Source: JBPCMN01 sp013695115
GTDB lineage: Bacteria; Actinomycetota; Acidimicrobiia; IMCC26256; JACDBD01
NCBI GenBank assembly: GCA_051002235.1
Contig: JBPCMN010000085.1
Coordinates: 1 to 64,000, forward strand
Direction of reading: 5' to 3'
DNA length: 64,000 bases
The stretch's first letter is position 1, and each line of letters begins with the position of its first letter. Below are positions 16,049 to 28,944 of this stretch, piece by piece. Under the pieces are notes generated by a model. That model was not told where the DNA came from. It saw only the letters and a list, made by a program, of their open reading frames with translations, and did not search any database. Made by a program: the position numbers and the translations under genes.

Positions 16049-17032
16049 ATGCGCGACGACCTGACGGTCGCGGTCGATCGGGTACTGCATTCCGGCCGAT
16101 TCCTGCTCGGGCCCGAGACCGAGGCATTCGAGTCGGAGTTCGCGGCGTTCTGCGGGCGCGAGCACGCCGTGGCCGTCGCTTCCGGTACCGAGGCGCTCCG
16201 CCTGACTCTCGTCGCCCTGGGCATCGGTCCCGGCGACGAGGTGATCGTGCCTGCGTTCACGGCGGTGCCGACCGCGGCGGCGGTGTGCGCCTCCGGCGCG
16301 GTCCCGGTCCCGGTCGACTTCGACCCCGAGACCGCCGGTCTCGACCCCGGGGCGGCCGCGGCCGCGGTCACCGACCGCACTCGAGGGGTCGTGCCCGTGC
16401 ACCTCTACGGTCGTCCCTCGCCGCTGCCCGACATCGGCGTACCCGTGATCGAAGACGCGGCCCACGCCCACGGGGCGCCCGGCCCGGGCGGGTCGGCGGC
16501 GGCTGTTTACAGCTTCTACCCCACGAAGAACCTCGGCGGCGTCGGCGACGGCGGAGCGGTGGTCACCGACGACGCCGCGCTCGCCGACGCGGTGCGGCGA
16601 CTCCGGGCGCACGGGGCGCGCGACGGGTACGAGCACGTCGAGATCGCGGGCAACTCCCGGATGTCGGAGGTGGAGTCGGCGGCGCTCCGGGTGGGACTGG
16701 GCCGGCTGACCGACCTGAATGCCCGCCGCCGCATGATCGCAGCGCGCTACCGAGCCGCCGCCCCCGGTCTCCGCTGGCAGACCCCTCACCCGGGGCACGT
16801 GTACCACCTGTGCGTGGCTCGGGTCGCCGATCGCGATTCGTTCCGCGAGTCGGTGCCGTTCGAGACCGCGGTGCACTACCCGCGCGCGCTCACCCAACAG
16901 TCGGGGTACGCGCGGTTCACGAGGTCCGCCTGCCCCGAGGCGGAGTCGTGGGCGGCGGAATGCGTGTCGCTGCCGTGCTTCCCGGAGATGACCGACGACG
17001 AGATCGAGACCGTGTGTCGAGCACTCGCTTGA
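16049..17032 (+). CDS. DegT/DnrJ/EryC1/StrS sugar aminotransferase
   Basis: A PLP-dependent fold-type I aminotransferase acting on nucleotide-linked keto-sugars. Landmarks: SGRFLLGPETEAFE at the N-terminus, VASGTEALRL, EDAAHAHGA, and the PLP lysine in YPTKNLGG. Length from ATG 16049 is 327 aa. The family's N-terminal PFLDLARR stretch is encoded just upstream in the same frame, which has no ATG/GTG/TTG after the previous stop at 15970. The true start may be a CTG at 15983 or 15995. It probably makes an amino sugar for the surface glycan together with the GT2 gene that follows. Confidence 0.85.
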   Translation: MRDDLTVAVDRVLHSGRFLLGPETEAFESEFAAFCGREHAVAVASGTEALRLTLVALGIGPGDEVIVPAFTAVPTAAAVCASGAVPVPVDFDPETAGLDPGAAAAAVTDRTRGVVPVHLYGRPSPLPDIGVPVIEDAAHAHGAPGPGGSAAAVYSFYPTKNLGGVGDGGAVVTDDAALADAVRRLRAHGARDGYEHVEIAGNSRMSEVESAALRVGLGRLTDLNARRRMIAARYRAAAPGLRWQTPHPGHVYHLCVARVADRDSFRESVPFETAVHYPRALTQQSGYARFTRSACPEAESWAAECVSLPCFPEMTDDEIETVCRALA

Positions 17033-17728
17033 ACCCGGCGGTCGAATCCATCTCGGCGTTCTTTCCCTGCTACAACGACGAGGCCACGATCACCTCGATG
17101 GTGAACGCCGCGAGCAAGACGATCGAGCAGGTCGGAGCGGACGGGGAGCTGATCGTCGTCAACGACGGCTCCACCGACGGCTCCCAGGAGGCGCTCGAGG
17201 ACCTTGCCGATTCGCTGCCGTCGCTTCGCATCGTCGTCCACGAGCGCAACCGCGGCTACGGGGGCGCGCTGATCTCGGGCTTCACCGCCGCGACGAAGCA
17301 ATGGGTCTTCTACACCGACGGCGACGGCCAGTTCGACCCCACCGAGCTTGCGCTCCTGGTCGAGCATGCGTCCGACGATGTCGACGTCGTGCAGGGCTAC
17401 AAGATCGGACGGGCCGACAACCTCACCCGGCGCATCGTCGGCCGCGTGTACCGGCGCTTCGTGACCTTCCTGTTCGGGCTGCAGATCCGCGATGTCGACT
17501 GCGACTTCCGGTTGATCCGCCGCTCACTGCTCGACGAGGTCCGGCTGACGCACACCAGCGGCGTCATCTGCGTCGAGATGGTCCGCAAGTTCCAGGATGC
17601 CCGCGCCCGATTCGTCGAGGTCCCGGTTCACCACTACGTCCGGGAGCACGGGCAGTCACGGTTCTTCCGGCCGGCCAGCCTGGTGCGCTCGCTGTGGGAT
17701 CTCGTCGGCCTCTGGGTGCAGTTCCGGG

Positions 17729-17739
<11 letters not shown>
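17014..17739 (+). CDS. Glycosyltransferase family 2, DPM1-like
   Basis: 241 aa from GTG 17014, with TTG 17029 overlapping the aminotransferase stop as alternative. A compact GT-A domain: FFPCYNDE, VVNDGSTDGS, RNRGYGGAL and the metal site YTDGDGQFD. This is the pattern of polyprenyl-phosphate mannosyl/glucosyl synthases, which load a sugar onto a lipid carrier at the cytoplasmic face. No C-terminal membrane segments are present. The 3' end overlaps convergent metH by 11 bases. Confidence 0.87.
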
Positions 17740-21196
<3,457 letters not shown>

Positions 21197-21203
21197 CGCC
21201 CTA

Positions 21204-21209
21204 ACGTTA
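21204..21209 (-). promoter_or_regulatory. Predicted -10 box (TAACGT) for metH
   Basis: TAnnnT hexamer on the minus strand, 7 nt before metH ATG 21196 with no ribosome site in between. Leaderless type. Confidence 0.5.
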
Positions 21210-21247
21210 CCGGGCGTTGCGGCACCGCCGGTGAAGGAATTGGGGCC

Positions 21248-22423
21248 CTACCGGGTGCACTCGAAGTGCCAGTACGGCGGGCCGTCGGAGAAGCGGACGC
21301 GGGAGAAGCTCCGCTCGAGACTGCGGATCTCGGCGCGCGTGAAGCGTTGCTCGTTCGACGTGAAGAACCGGTCGTAGACCCGCTGACGAATGCCCTCCAT
21401 CGACCGGCCGGCGTTGTCGTCGGCCAGCGGGATGAAGCGGGAGAGGCCGAAGAACCGGGCGACGCGCCCGATCCCGATGAGCGGGAGGTAGACGCCGTAG
21501 GCGATGACGTACGAGATCGCCCGTCGGACCCGCTCGTCACGCAATCGGGCTGTCCGCTCGCGTACCGCGTCGACGATCCGCAGCAGTGCCCGGTAGTGGG
21601 CCGGTCGGTTGTCCAGTGCGTAATAGAGGTAGATGAGGAGCCGGGGAGCCAGCCGGCGCATCGAACGGATCGCATCGAGCGGGTCCGTCGGGAGGGTGTG
21701 CAGCACGCCCAGGCACATGGCGAAGTCGCAGCAGTCGTCGGCAAACGGGAGGTTGGTCACGTCGCCCATCACGAAGATCGTGCTCGGCGCGTCGCGGAAG
21801 TTGCGCCGGGCGAGGAAGATCGCCTCGGAGAAGTCCACCAGGACGAGCTCCCGGCACGAATCGGCCAGGAAGGCGCTCCACCTCCCCATGCCGCAGCCCA
21901 GGTCGCAGATCACCGCGTCGGTCAGAGATGAGCGATCGACGAGGTCGAAGTACTGCTCGAACTCCGAGCGATCGTCGGTCAGGACCCGGTCGAACTCACG
22001 CCATTCCCGGCCGAAGCTCTCCTGGATGTCGTAAGCGAACCCGTCGACGCTCCGCCGAGTGGCCGCGAGGCGTGCCGGCCGACGGTCCTCGGGCAGCGTC
22101 ACGATGACGTCGTCCACGATCGGGTAGAAGGCGGGGCCCACGCGTAGTGTGCCGGGCTCCAGGTCGATATCGTCGGTGCCGAACAGGCGTGCAAGCGACG
22201 GCAGCTTGTCCGCGTAGTAGCTCTGGTTCTCCAAGGCCCGGCGAGAGTAGACGAGTGGGCCGCGAACCACCGAGGCGGAGGGAGAGGCAGGGGGATGACG
22301 CTCGTCGGTGACAGGCCCGCCGAAGTCGTCGACGCTCAGGTCCTTGTCCTGGACCCAGGTCCCGAACGCCCCGTCGAAGACCAGCACCCGCTCGCGTAGC
22401 GCTTCGAGGAAATGGTCGGCCAC
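21248..22423 (-). CDS. SAM-dependent methyltransferase with a metH-derived N-terminus (chimeric)
   Basis: 391 aa from GTG 22423. The first ~36 residues repeat the MetH N-terminus almost exactly (FLEALRERVLVFDGAFG through DDFGGP, with TA to SV as the only changes in that stretch). After that the sequence is a class I methyltransferase: CDLGCGMGRWSAF (~165-177), then VDFSEAIFL and GDVTNLPFADDCCDF. MetH-like residues have no role in a methyltransferase, so the fusion looks like a recombination scar. The enzyme may in fact start inside, for example at GTG 22270. It is the last leftward gene before metH, with a gap of ~50 bases. Substrate unknown. Confidence 0.75.
   Translation of the reverse strand: MADHFLEALRERVLVFDGAFGTWVQDKDLSVDDFGGPVTDERHPPASPSASVVRGPLVYSRRALENQSYYADKLPSLARLFGTDDIDLEPGTLRVGPAFYPIVDDVIVTLPEDRRPARLAATRRSVDGFAYDIQESFGREWREFDRVLTDDRSEFEQYFDLVDRSSLTDAVICDLGCGMGRWSAFLADSCRELVLVDFSEAIFLARRNFRDAPSTIFVMGDVTNLPFADDCCDFAMCLGVLHTLPTDPLDAIRSMRRLAPRLLIYLYYALDNRPAHYRALLRIVDAVRERTARLRDERVRRAISYVIAYGVYLPLIGIGRVARFFGLSRFIPLADDNAGRSMEGIRQRVYDRFFTSNEQRFTRAEIRSLERSFSRVRFSDGPPYWHFECTR
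22317..22411 (-). repeat. Diverged direct copy of the metH 5' end
   Basis: These 95 bases match 21093-21187, the start of metH, with 11 mismatches and no gaps (about 88% identity by hand alignment). Most mismatches are synonymous; only two adjacent codons change amino acid. The two copies lie in direct orientation ~1.2 kb apart and flank the methyltransferase body. The silent divergence suggests that both copies evolved as functional metH before being brought together. Confidence 0.85.
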
Positions 22424-22429
22424 GCACAA

Positions 22430-22435
22430 AGGCTA
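22430..22435 (-). promoter_or_regulatory. Predicted -10 box (TAGCCT) for the chimeric methyltransferase
   Basis: TAnnnT on the minus strand, 6 nt before GTG 22423. Placement relative to the start matches that at intact metH, so the copied segment probably brought a metH-type leaderless promoter with it. Confidence 0.45.
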
Positions 22436-22532
22436 CCGGCCGTCGGAGCGAGGCGATTCCCGAAAACACGCGGAGGGCGTTCGGCGGACCCCTCCACTAT
22501 GGTCACGGAGCCGCGGTCGTCGCGGCTCACGG

Positions 22533-23924
22533 ATGACGCTCCTCGACTCGCAGCCCTCGACCGACGCGCCGGCGCCCCACCGGCTTGGGCGGTGGTCACG
22601 CCGTTTCCCTCGGGCGATCCCGATGCTCGTGCTCGCGGGCCTGGTTCTCGTGCTCAACCCCCTCCATGTGCGCGCCTACACGAAGGTCTCGCCGTTCGAC
22701 GAGTACGCCCACATCGACTCGATGATCCGCGGCTCGCGGGGCCAGATCCTGGTCCAGCCCGACGACAAGCTGCTCCAGGAGACGCTCGACGAGGTGGCCT
22801 GTCGCGAAGCTGATACCGAGGTGACTGGACTCAGGTTTCCCCGATGCCGTGAGGGGAGATACGACCCGGCCACGTTTGCTTACAGGGGCTGGAACCAGGC
22901 GAGCGCGCACACTCCCTACTACTACGTGCTCACGGGCGTCGCCGCGCGTGCCCTGCGCGCGCCATCGCCGCCCGACGACAGCATCGTGACCTGGGCCCGG
23001 CTGCTCGGCGCGGTGTGGTTGCTGGTCGGCATGTACCTGGTGCTCCGAGCGGGCGAGTACCTCGGGGTCGCTCGAGTTCCACTCGTGCTCGCCCTTGTGC
23101 TCGTAGCTGCCTCTCCGGCGCTGTTGCACGCGTCGACGACGGTCAATCCTGACGGGGCCGCGTTCATCGGCGGAGCCGCGGTGCTGCTCGCCGCCCTCGC
23201 CTGGGAGCAGGGGCGTCGATCGATGTGGCTCCTGGGGCTGAGCGCATTCTTCTGCGCGTCACTCGACACGACCAACATCATGGGCGTGATCGTGGTGGTC
23301 GCCTACTTCAGCGCACGGGCATTCGCGTCCTACCGCGGGCTCGACCGCGAGAACGTCCGGCAACCGTGGACGGCCTACGCCGGCGCCACCGCCGCGATGG
23401 GAGCCGCATCCTTCGTGGCCATCTTCGGGTGGAAGCTCGTGTACAACCTCTTCGCCCACGACGTCGACCTCAGCGGGCACCCGGCCAGGACCCTGTTCGA
23501 CATCGACCACCTCGACGTGGGGTTGGTGCTCGGACGCGACACGCTCTTCGGGGTCGTTCCGCCGATCGAGGGATACATGCCGGGGACCCTCGCAAGCGAG
23601 CCGTACCAGGTGTTCGTCGGCGCGACCGCGCTCCTGGTCGTGGGCGCGCTGGTCGCGGCGGCGATCAGCTTCAAACCGTCCGATCGATTGACGACGCTCG
23701 GAGTCGCGACCCTGGTCGCACTGGTGGTTTCGTCTCCGGTGCTCGTCCTCTACAACTACGTCTCCGATGGCCTCTACTATCCGATCCTCACCCGGCAGGC
23801 ACTGGCGACGTTGCCCGCGGCGGCGATCGTGATCGCGGGCATCGCTCAGACGCCCGTCGCTCGCGGTCTCCTGGCTGCGATCGCCGGCGGCCTGTACCTG
23901 ACGGCCGTGATGGCCCTCCTGTGA
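22533..23924 (+). CDS. Polytopic membrane protein, DUF2142/GT-C-like
   Basis: 463 aa from ATG 22533, with about ten to twelve membrane segments. After the first segment comes an acidic motif (FDEYAHIDSMIRG), which matches the DE/H element near the N-terminus of DUF2142 and GT-C membrane glycosyltransferases, and later VNPDGAAF. These proteins use polyprenyl-phosphate sugars outside the membrane or polymerise O-units. As no Wzy is otherwise recognised in the locus, it could serve either role. The next gene overlaps by one base (TGATG). Confidence 0.7.
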   Translation: MTLLDSQPSTDAPAPHRLGRWSRRFPRAIPMLVLAGLVLVLNPLHVRAYTKVSPFDEYAHIDSMIRGSRGQILVQPDDKLLQETLDEVACREADTEVTGLRFPRCREGRYDPATFAYRGWNQASAHTPYYYVLTGVAARALRAPSPPDDSIVTWARLLGAVWLLVGMYLVLRAGEYLGVARVPLVLALVLVAASPALLHASTTVNPDGAAFIGGAAVLLAALAWEQGRRSMWLLGLSAFFCASLDTTNIMGVIVVVAYFSARAFASYRGLDRENVRQPWTAYAGATAAMGAASFVAIFGWKLVYNLFAHDVDLSGHPARTLFDIDHLDVGLVLGRDTLFGVVPPIEGYMPGTLASEPYQVFVGATALLVVGALVAAAISFKPSDRLTTLGVATLVALVVSSPVLVLYNYVSDGLYYPILTRQALATLPAAAIVIAGIAQTPVARGLLAAIAGGLYLTAVMALL

Positions 23925-24889
23925 TGCGTGTCCGTCGATCGAGGCCGATGATCCGTGACCGGTTCCGTGCTGCGACGCTCTGGCGGGTCAAGATCCTCGC
24001 CAAGGTGGTGCTCTCGCGACTGCCGGTGTCCTACACGACGTGGCGGAAGTTCGGGATCTTCCGGCTCGGATACATGGACTCGCCGGCCTACGCCATGGCG
24101 GCGTTCGACCGGAACACGAGCCGGCTCCGCCGGCCCGTCGATGCGCAAGGCGACGACTCGCTCGGTGTCTTCGACCTCGACCCCGCGTTCGGGATGGAGC
24201 GCCCCGCGCTGGACGGTGCCCGCCTACTCGAGCTCGGTCCCGGCGAGATGTTGTTCTCGGCGGTCCTGGCCCGTGCCGCAGGAGCGGCGTCGATCGTGGC
24301 GGTCGACGTGGGGGACAACACCTCCCGGTCCCTCGATCGTTACCACGAGCTCGACCGTCTGATCTCCGACCGGTGGGGAGTCGACGTCGGCGTATGTCAC
24401 GCCCGATCCCTCGACGACATCCTCGAGCGCTGCCACGCCGCCTACCTCACGCAGGGTCTCGACTCCTTGCGGTCCCTCGACTCGGCCTCGATCGACGTCG
24501 CCTGGTCGCACGCCGTCCTCGAGCACGTCGCCGAACCGCAGCTGCCCGAGCTGCTGCGGGAGTTGCGGCGGGTCATGGCGCCCGACGGCGTGGCCTCGCA
24601 CCAGGTCGACCTGCGCGACCATCTCGACGAAGCCCTCAACAACCTGAGGTTCGCGCACCGGGTCTGGGAGTCGAAGCTGCTCGCCCGGTCGGGCTTCTAC
24701 ACCAACCGGGTGGGGTTTCGGCAAATGCTCGAGCTGTTCCGAGAGGCCGGCTTCGACGCCGAGGTGACCCGCATCGACTACTGGGACCAGCTCCCGACGC
24801 CTCGTGAGCGACTGGCGCCGGAGTTCCGGTCACGCCCCGAGGAAGATCTGCTGGTCAACGGGTTCGACGTGGTGCTCCGGCCCATCTAG
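23924..24889 (+). CDS. SAM-dependent methyltransferase
   Basis: 321 aa from ATG 23924. Motif I is the variant LLELGPGEMLFSAVLA (~103-118), followed by VAVDVGDN and SHAVLEHVAEP, with MAPDGVASHQVDLRDH typical of methyltransferases that act in O-antigen loci. It is co-transcribed with the membrane protein upstream and the GT4 gene 12 bases downstream. Substrate unknown; probably a glycan hydroxyl. Confidence 0.82.
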   Translation: MRVRRSRPMIRDRFRAATLWRVKILAKVVLSRLPVSYTTWRKFGIFRLGYMDSPAYAMAAFDRNTSRLRRPVDAQGDDSLGVFDLDPAFGMERPALDGARLLELGPGEMLFSAVLARAAGAASIVAVDVGDNTSRSLDRYHELDRLISDRWGVDVGVCHARSLDDILERCHAAYLTQGLDSLRSLDSASIDVAWSHAVLEHVAEPQLPELLRELRRVMAPDGVASHQVDLRDHLDEALNNLRFAHRVWESKLLARSGFYTNRVGFRQMLELFREAGFDAEVTRIDYWDQLPTPRERLAPEFRSRPEEDLLVNGFDVVLRPI

Positions 24890-24901
24890 CCGAGCGGCAC
24901 G

Positions 24902-26086
24902 ATGGCATCGCGATCCCGGCTCAAGGTCCTCCAGGTCATCACGCACCTCGACGTGGGAGGCGCGACCGAGGCCGCGGCCAACGCCTGCGCGCACGTGGAC
25001 CCGCAGTCGTTCGACAGCACACTCGTGAGCGGCCCGCCGCCGGAGGGCCAGGGCGACTACACCGAGCGCTTTCGTGCGCTCGGTCTGCGGGTGATGACCG
25101 TGCCCGGGCTCCAGCGAGCGATCCATCCGGCGCGGGACCGCCAGGCGCTGCATCATCTGCGGCGGCTGTTCCGGGAGGAGGAGCCGGACATCGTCCACAC
25201 GCACAGCAGCAAAGCGGGCGTGCTGGGCCGGCTGGCGGCCCACCGTGAGCACGTGCCCGCCGTCCTTCACACCGTGCACGGCTGGAGCTTCCACGAGCAC
25301 ATGGCATGGTCGACCCGCGCGATCTATCGGCGCCTCGAACGGCGTGCTGCGAAGTGGTGCACGCGCCTGGTCACTGTCTCCTACCTCGATCGTGCGAAGG
25401 GGCTCGCCGCCGGCATCGGAACGCCGGAGCAGTACACAACGATCCGCGATCTGAACGACCTCGCGCCCTACACCGCCGGCGCCGGCACCGGGTCCGTCGC
25501 GCGGGCGCGGTTCGGACTCTCGGCCGATGGTCCGATCATTGGGACCGTCGGCCGGCTGAGCGACCAGAAGGACCCGCTCACGTGGATGCGGGCGGCCGCG
25601 GCCATCGCCGGGCGCCGTCCCGATGCCGGCTTCGTGATGGTGGGCGCCGGGCCTTTGCGAGCCGACGTCGAGCAGCTGGCAGCCGAACTCGGCGTGAGCG
25701 ATCAACTGGTACTGACTGGCCTGCGCGACGACGTGCCTTCCCTACTCCCGGCGTTCGACGTTTTCCTGCTCACGTCGCGGTGGGAAGGCCTTCCGCTGGT
25801 CATCCCTCAGGCGATGGCGGCAGAGGTCCCGGTGGTCGCCACGACCGCCGACGGCAACCAGGAGATCATCCGCGACGGCGCGAATGGCACGCTCGTCGCG
25901 CCAGAGGATCCCGACGCGGCCGCGGCCGCGGTACTCGCGCTGATCGACGACCCCGAGCTCAGATACCGCCTCGTGACGACAGCACGGGAGACCGCGACCG
26001 AATTCTCGCTCGAGCAGACGATCCCCAAGCTCGAAGCCCTCTACCTCGAGTGCGCGGCGCGGGATCACAGCCCGGCGTCCGAATGA
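24902..26086 (+). CDS. Glycosyltransferase family 4
   Basis: 394 aa GT-B enzyme. N-terminal THLDVGGATEAA marks the acceptor lobe. In the donor lobe, VGRLSDQKDP and the retaining-GT4 pattern from SRWEGLPLVIPQAMA to VVATTADGNQE are visible. It should transfer a sugar from a nucleotide donor to a lipid-linked acceptor at the cytoplasmic membrane. It sits between a methyltransferase and a flippase gene in one rightward operon. Confidence 0.9.
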   Translation: MASRSRLKVLQVITHLDVGGATEAAANACAHVDPQSFDSTLVSGPPPEGQGDYTERFRALGLRVMTVPGLQRAIHPARDRQALHHLRRLFREEEPDIVHTHSSKAGVLGRLAAHREHVPAVLHTVHGWSFHEHMAWSTRAIYRRLERRAAKWCTRLVTVSYLDRAKGLAAGIGTPEQYTTIRDLNDLAPYTAGAGTGSVARARFGLSADGPIIGTVGRLSDQKDPLTWMRAAAAIAGRRPDAGFVMVGAGPLRADVEQLAAELGVSDQLVLTGLRDDVPSLLPAFDVFLLTSRWEGLPLVIPQAMAAEVPVVATTADGNQEIIRDGANGTLVAPEDPDAAAAAVLALIDDPELRYRLVTTARETATEFSLEQTIPKLEALYLECAARDHSPASE

Positions 26087-26090
26087 TCCC

Positions 26091-27467
26091 GTGACGGTCC
26101 GGGGCCGGGGCGAGTTCGGGACCTTCCTCGCGTCCGTCGGCAAGCTCGCGGCCGGCCGCCAGCTCTCGGCGGCGGCTTTGATGGTCGCGTTCCTGGCCTT
26201 CCCCAACCTCGCTCCCGAAGCGACGGTCGAGGACGTGGTCTGGGCGTATTACGCGGTGCTGATCCTGTCGTCATTGCTCCTCCTCGGGCTCGACCGCATC
26301 GCCGCCACGCTGGTCGCGGAACGGGGAGACGCGAACCCGGTGGTGGCGCTGTCGCCGGCGCTCGTCCTGCGCACCCTGTCCGCGATTCCGGTGGTCCCGG
26401 CGTTGTGGCTGCTGCTCGTGTTCGTCGACGTCCATCTGCCTCCGGGCGCGTGGTGGGCGACGGTGGTGTGGAGCATCGCGGTGCTCGTCCAGCTCACCCT
26501 GTTCGGTGCGCTGCGCAGCTTGGGGAACGCGTGGGCGGAGCCATCGGTCTACCTGGGTGCCCGCGCCGTCCAGGCGATTGCCCTCGTCGTCCTGCCGGAC
26601 GCGAGCTCAACGGTGCTCGTCGTCGTCCTGGCGGCTGTTGACGTGGCGGGGGCAGTGGTCGCGGCTCGCGCCCTGGGGTGGGGTTGGCGGTCCTTGTCCA
26701 TCCGGGGCTGGACAGCCGGCGTCCCGTGGCGGCGAGCGGTCGCTTACTGGGGCATGGATCTCAACGCGCTCTTCTACTTGCGGGCGAGCCTGCTCGTGGT
26801 GGGCCGGTTGCTGGGCGCGCGGGCCGGCGCGATTTTCGGGCTTCTCTACCGGCCGCTCGACGGGCTGCTGGGCGTGCAGAACGCCGCCAGCCTGTGGCTG
26901 TTCGCCGAGACCGTCCGTCGGCGCGCTCTCGGCGAGGACACCCGCTCCCTGCGGGATCGCTCGCTCCTCCTGTTCCCGGCGTTGGCGGTGATGGCCAGCC
27001 TGGTGATGATCCTGGCGGCGGGGCTCGTCGGAGAGTTCGTGTCCTTCCTGCGCGGTGGGGTCGACACCCTTCGGCTGTTGCTCGTGACGTTGCCGCTGGT
27101 GGTCGTGAGCGTGACCGAGCTCTACGTTCGCAGCGCCCTCGGGCGCAACCGCTCCGTGCTCGCGATCGGGGCAATCACGCTGACGGTGAACGTGCTCCTC
27201 AACGTGTGGCTTGTCAACACGATGGGATTCGATGGAGCGGCCTGGGCGCTGCTGATGTCGGAGCTCGTCCAGGTCGCCCTGGTAGTCGGTCTCTCGACCG
27301 CGGACGAGCGACCTCTCGTCGCTCGTCAGGCGGCGCACGCGTTGTTCTGGTCGAGCCTGCTCCTGTTGCTCACGTTGTCACTCATTGAGGATTGGCCGGT
27401 GGTGGCGGCGGCGGCGGCCGTTAGTGTCGTTGTGTCCGTCATCGCCTACTTCGCGAAACGATCCTGA
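26091..27467 (+). CDS. Wzx-like polysaccharide flippase (MOP superfamily)
   Basis: 458 aa from GTG 26091, five bases after the GT4 stop. Twelve or so hydrophobic segments with few charged loops, and a basic N-terminus before the first segment, as in Wzx/MATE-type lipid-linked oligosaccharide flippases. Membrane proteins of this family diverge strongly, so the call rests on topology, length and context. Together with the ABC exporter at 5549-7587 it gives this region two different export routes. Confidence 0.72.
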   Translation: MTVRGRGEFGTFLASVGKLAAGRQLSAAALMVAFLAFPNLAPEATVEDVVWAYYAVLILSSLLLLGLDRIAATLVAERGDANPVVALSPALVLRTLSAIPVVPALWLLLVFVDVHLPPGAWWATVVWSIAVLVQLTLFGALRSLGNAWAEPSVYLGARAVQAIALVVLPDASSTVLVVVLAAVDVAGAVVAARALGWGWRSLSIRGWTAGVPWRRAVAYWGMDLNALFYLRASLLVVGRLLGARAGAIFGLLYRPLDGLLGVQNAASLWLFAETVRRRALGEDTRSLRDRSLLLFPALAVMASLVMILAAGLVGEFVSFLRGGVDTLRLLLVTLPLVVVSVTELYVRSALGRNRSVLAIGAITLTVNVLLNVWLVNTMGFDGAAWALLMSELVQVALVVGLSTADERPLVARQAAHALFWSSLLLLLTLSLIEDWPVVAAAAAVSVVVSVIAYFAKRS

Positions 27468-27535
27468 GGGGACGGCGCTGTCGCTACGCGCACGATGCGC
27501 TGAGGGTGGGTCAGCGGCTGCAGACGAAGTACGAC

Positions 27536-28864
27536 CTAGAGGCCGCCGAGACGGAACACGTGGCGCAGCGTCCGCCGAATCACCTGGAGGTCGAGGGCCA
27601 GGCTCTGGTTGCGCAGGTAGAAGAACTCGTACTGGAGCTTCTCGAGTGCGTCGCCCTCGTTGCTCCCGTACGGGTACTTGATCTGGGCCCAGCCGGTGAT
27701 TCCGGGCCGTACCAGGTGCCGGAGGTCGTAGAACGGGATCTTCTCGGTGAGCTCGATCACGTACCGTGGCTGCTCCGGCCGGGGGCCGACCAGGGTCAGG
27801 TCACCGCGGAGGACGTTGAGCATCTGGGGCAGCTCGTCGAGGTGCGTCCGCCGCAGTACCTGGCCGAAGGGCGTGATCCGAGGGTCGTCTCTCGTCGTCC
27901 ACTCGCCCTCCGAGCCCGACACGCCCGCCCGCATGGTGCGGAACTTGATGATGTCGAACCGGGCCCCGTTCTGCCCGACCCGCGACTGGCGGAAGAACAG
28001 CGGTCCGCGGTTGGCGACGAGGTTGCCCACCAGAACGACCGGGATCAAGATCGTCAGGGCTACCAACCCGAGGAGGCTGACGATCACGTCGAGCACCCGC
28101 TTGATCCGGGCGTAACTCTGCCGGTGGACGTCGCCGATATCGAACATCAGCGCGAGGCGTTCGAGCTCAGAGATCGGCAGCTTGCCCAGCCACTCCTCGC
28201 AGAAGCCGGAGAGGGTGCGGATCCGAACACCGGCCTCGTGCAGATCGGCCGCCTGCGTCACGATGCTGTCGTCGGCCTGAGCGGCCTGGGCGAGTACGAC
28301 CACCGTCGCATCGGTCGCGGCTGCCAGCTCGACGAGCGGCTTACCGGTGTCGGCCGACCTCACCTCTTCGGCGGTGACAGCCGCCACGAGCTGAGCATCG
28401 CGTTCGGGCTCCCGCGACAGGTCGTGGCGGACGGCTTCGGCGTCGTCGGCGCGGGCCACGAGCACCACCCGATCTCGCTCCTGCGCCCCCGCCTTCCCCC
28501 TCCACGCGAGGGTGGCGCACCCGACGTACCAGGGGACGAGCACGATCGGGGCGCCGAAGACGACGAAGCGGGGCAGCAGTGCCGAGCCCGCGAGGAGCTG
28601 GAGGACGGAGACCGTGATCGCGGCCGCGATCGCGGCCGCGATCACCGCCGCGAACGCGGCGATAGTGGGGTTGCGGCCGCGTACCGTTGTCGGCAGCCCG
28701 GCACCGTAGGCCGAGACGCACAGGACGACGATGTACACCGCCGCCCACCCGTAGCGGAACCAGCCTGTGTACGGCTCGTCGTGGAGACTTGCGTGGAGCT
28801 GCCCGAGCCCGATCACCGCTGCGACGGTTCCGAGGACGAGGAGCGCTCGGGCTGCCCGTACCAT
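27536..28864 (-). CDS. Polyprenyl-phosphate hexose-1-phosphate transferase (WbaP/WcaJ type)
   Basis: 442 aa from ATG 28864, supported by a -10-like box 8 nt upstream. Four to five N-terminal membrane segments, a middle Rossmann-like region (~150-245) and the catalytic bacterial sugar transferase domain (~250-442): KRVLDVIVSLLGLV, the FFRQSRVGQNG loop, KFRTM, LDELPQMLNVLRGD and LVGPRPEQP. Such enzymes start glycan synthesis by moving a sugar-1-phosphate onto undecaprenyl or decaprenyl phosphate. It is the likely initiating enzyme of locus II and is divergent from the TylF-like gene. Confidence 0.93.
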   Translation of the reverse strand: MVRAARALLVLGTVAAVIGLGQLHASLHDEPYTGWFRYGWAAVYIVVLCVSAYGAGLPTTVRGRNPTIAAFAAVIAAAIAAAITVSVLQLLAGSALLPRFVVFGAPIVLVPWYVGCATLAWRGKAGAQERDRVVLVARADDAEAVRHDLSREPERDAQLVAAVTAEEVRSADTGKPLVELAAATDATVVVLAQAAQADDSIVTQAADLHEAGVRIRTLSGFCEEWLGKLPISELERLALMFDIGDVHRQSYARIKRVLDVIVSLLGLVALTILIPVVLVGNLVANRGPLFFRQSRVGQNGARFDIIKFRTMRAGVSGSEGEWTTRDDPRITPFGQVLRRTHLDELPQMLNVLRGDLTLVGPRPEQPRYVIELTEKIPFYDLRHLVRPGITGWAQIKYPYGSNEGDALEKLQYEFFYLRNQSLALDLQVIRRTLRHVFRLGGL

Positions 28865-28872
28865 CCGCTCGG

Positions 28873-28878
28873 AGACTA
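28873..28878 (-). promoter_or_regulatory. Predicted -10 box (TAGTCT) for the initiating sugar transferase
   Basis: TAnnnT on the minus strand, 8 nt before ATG 28864. It fixes that ATG rather than upstream in-frame codons as the start. Confidence 0.5.
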
Positions 28879-28944
28879 CCGTGCGGGCGCTATGCAGCGC
28901 GAGCGACGCGTGCGTCCGATGCTCGGGGCGATCAGCGCGTGGGA

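Noticed and set aside
15907..17013. Long N-terminal extension of the DPM1-like glycosyltransferase
   Set aside because: The extension is out-of-frame translation of the aminotransferase gene; the GT2 domain begins just after GTG 17014.
21197..21247. Possible cobalamin or SAM riboswitch before metH
   Set aside because: Only ~50 bases separate metH from the next gene and the -10-like box leaves essentially no leader for a riboswitch.
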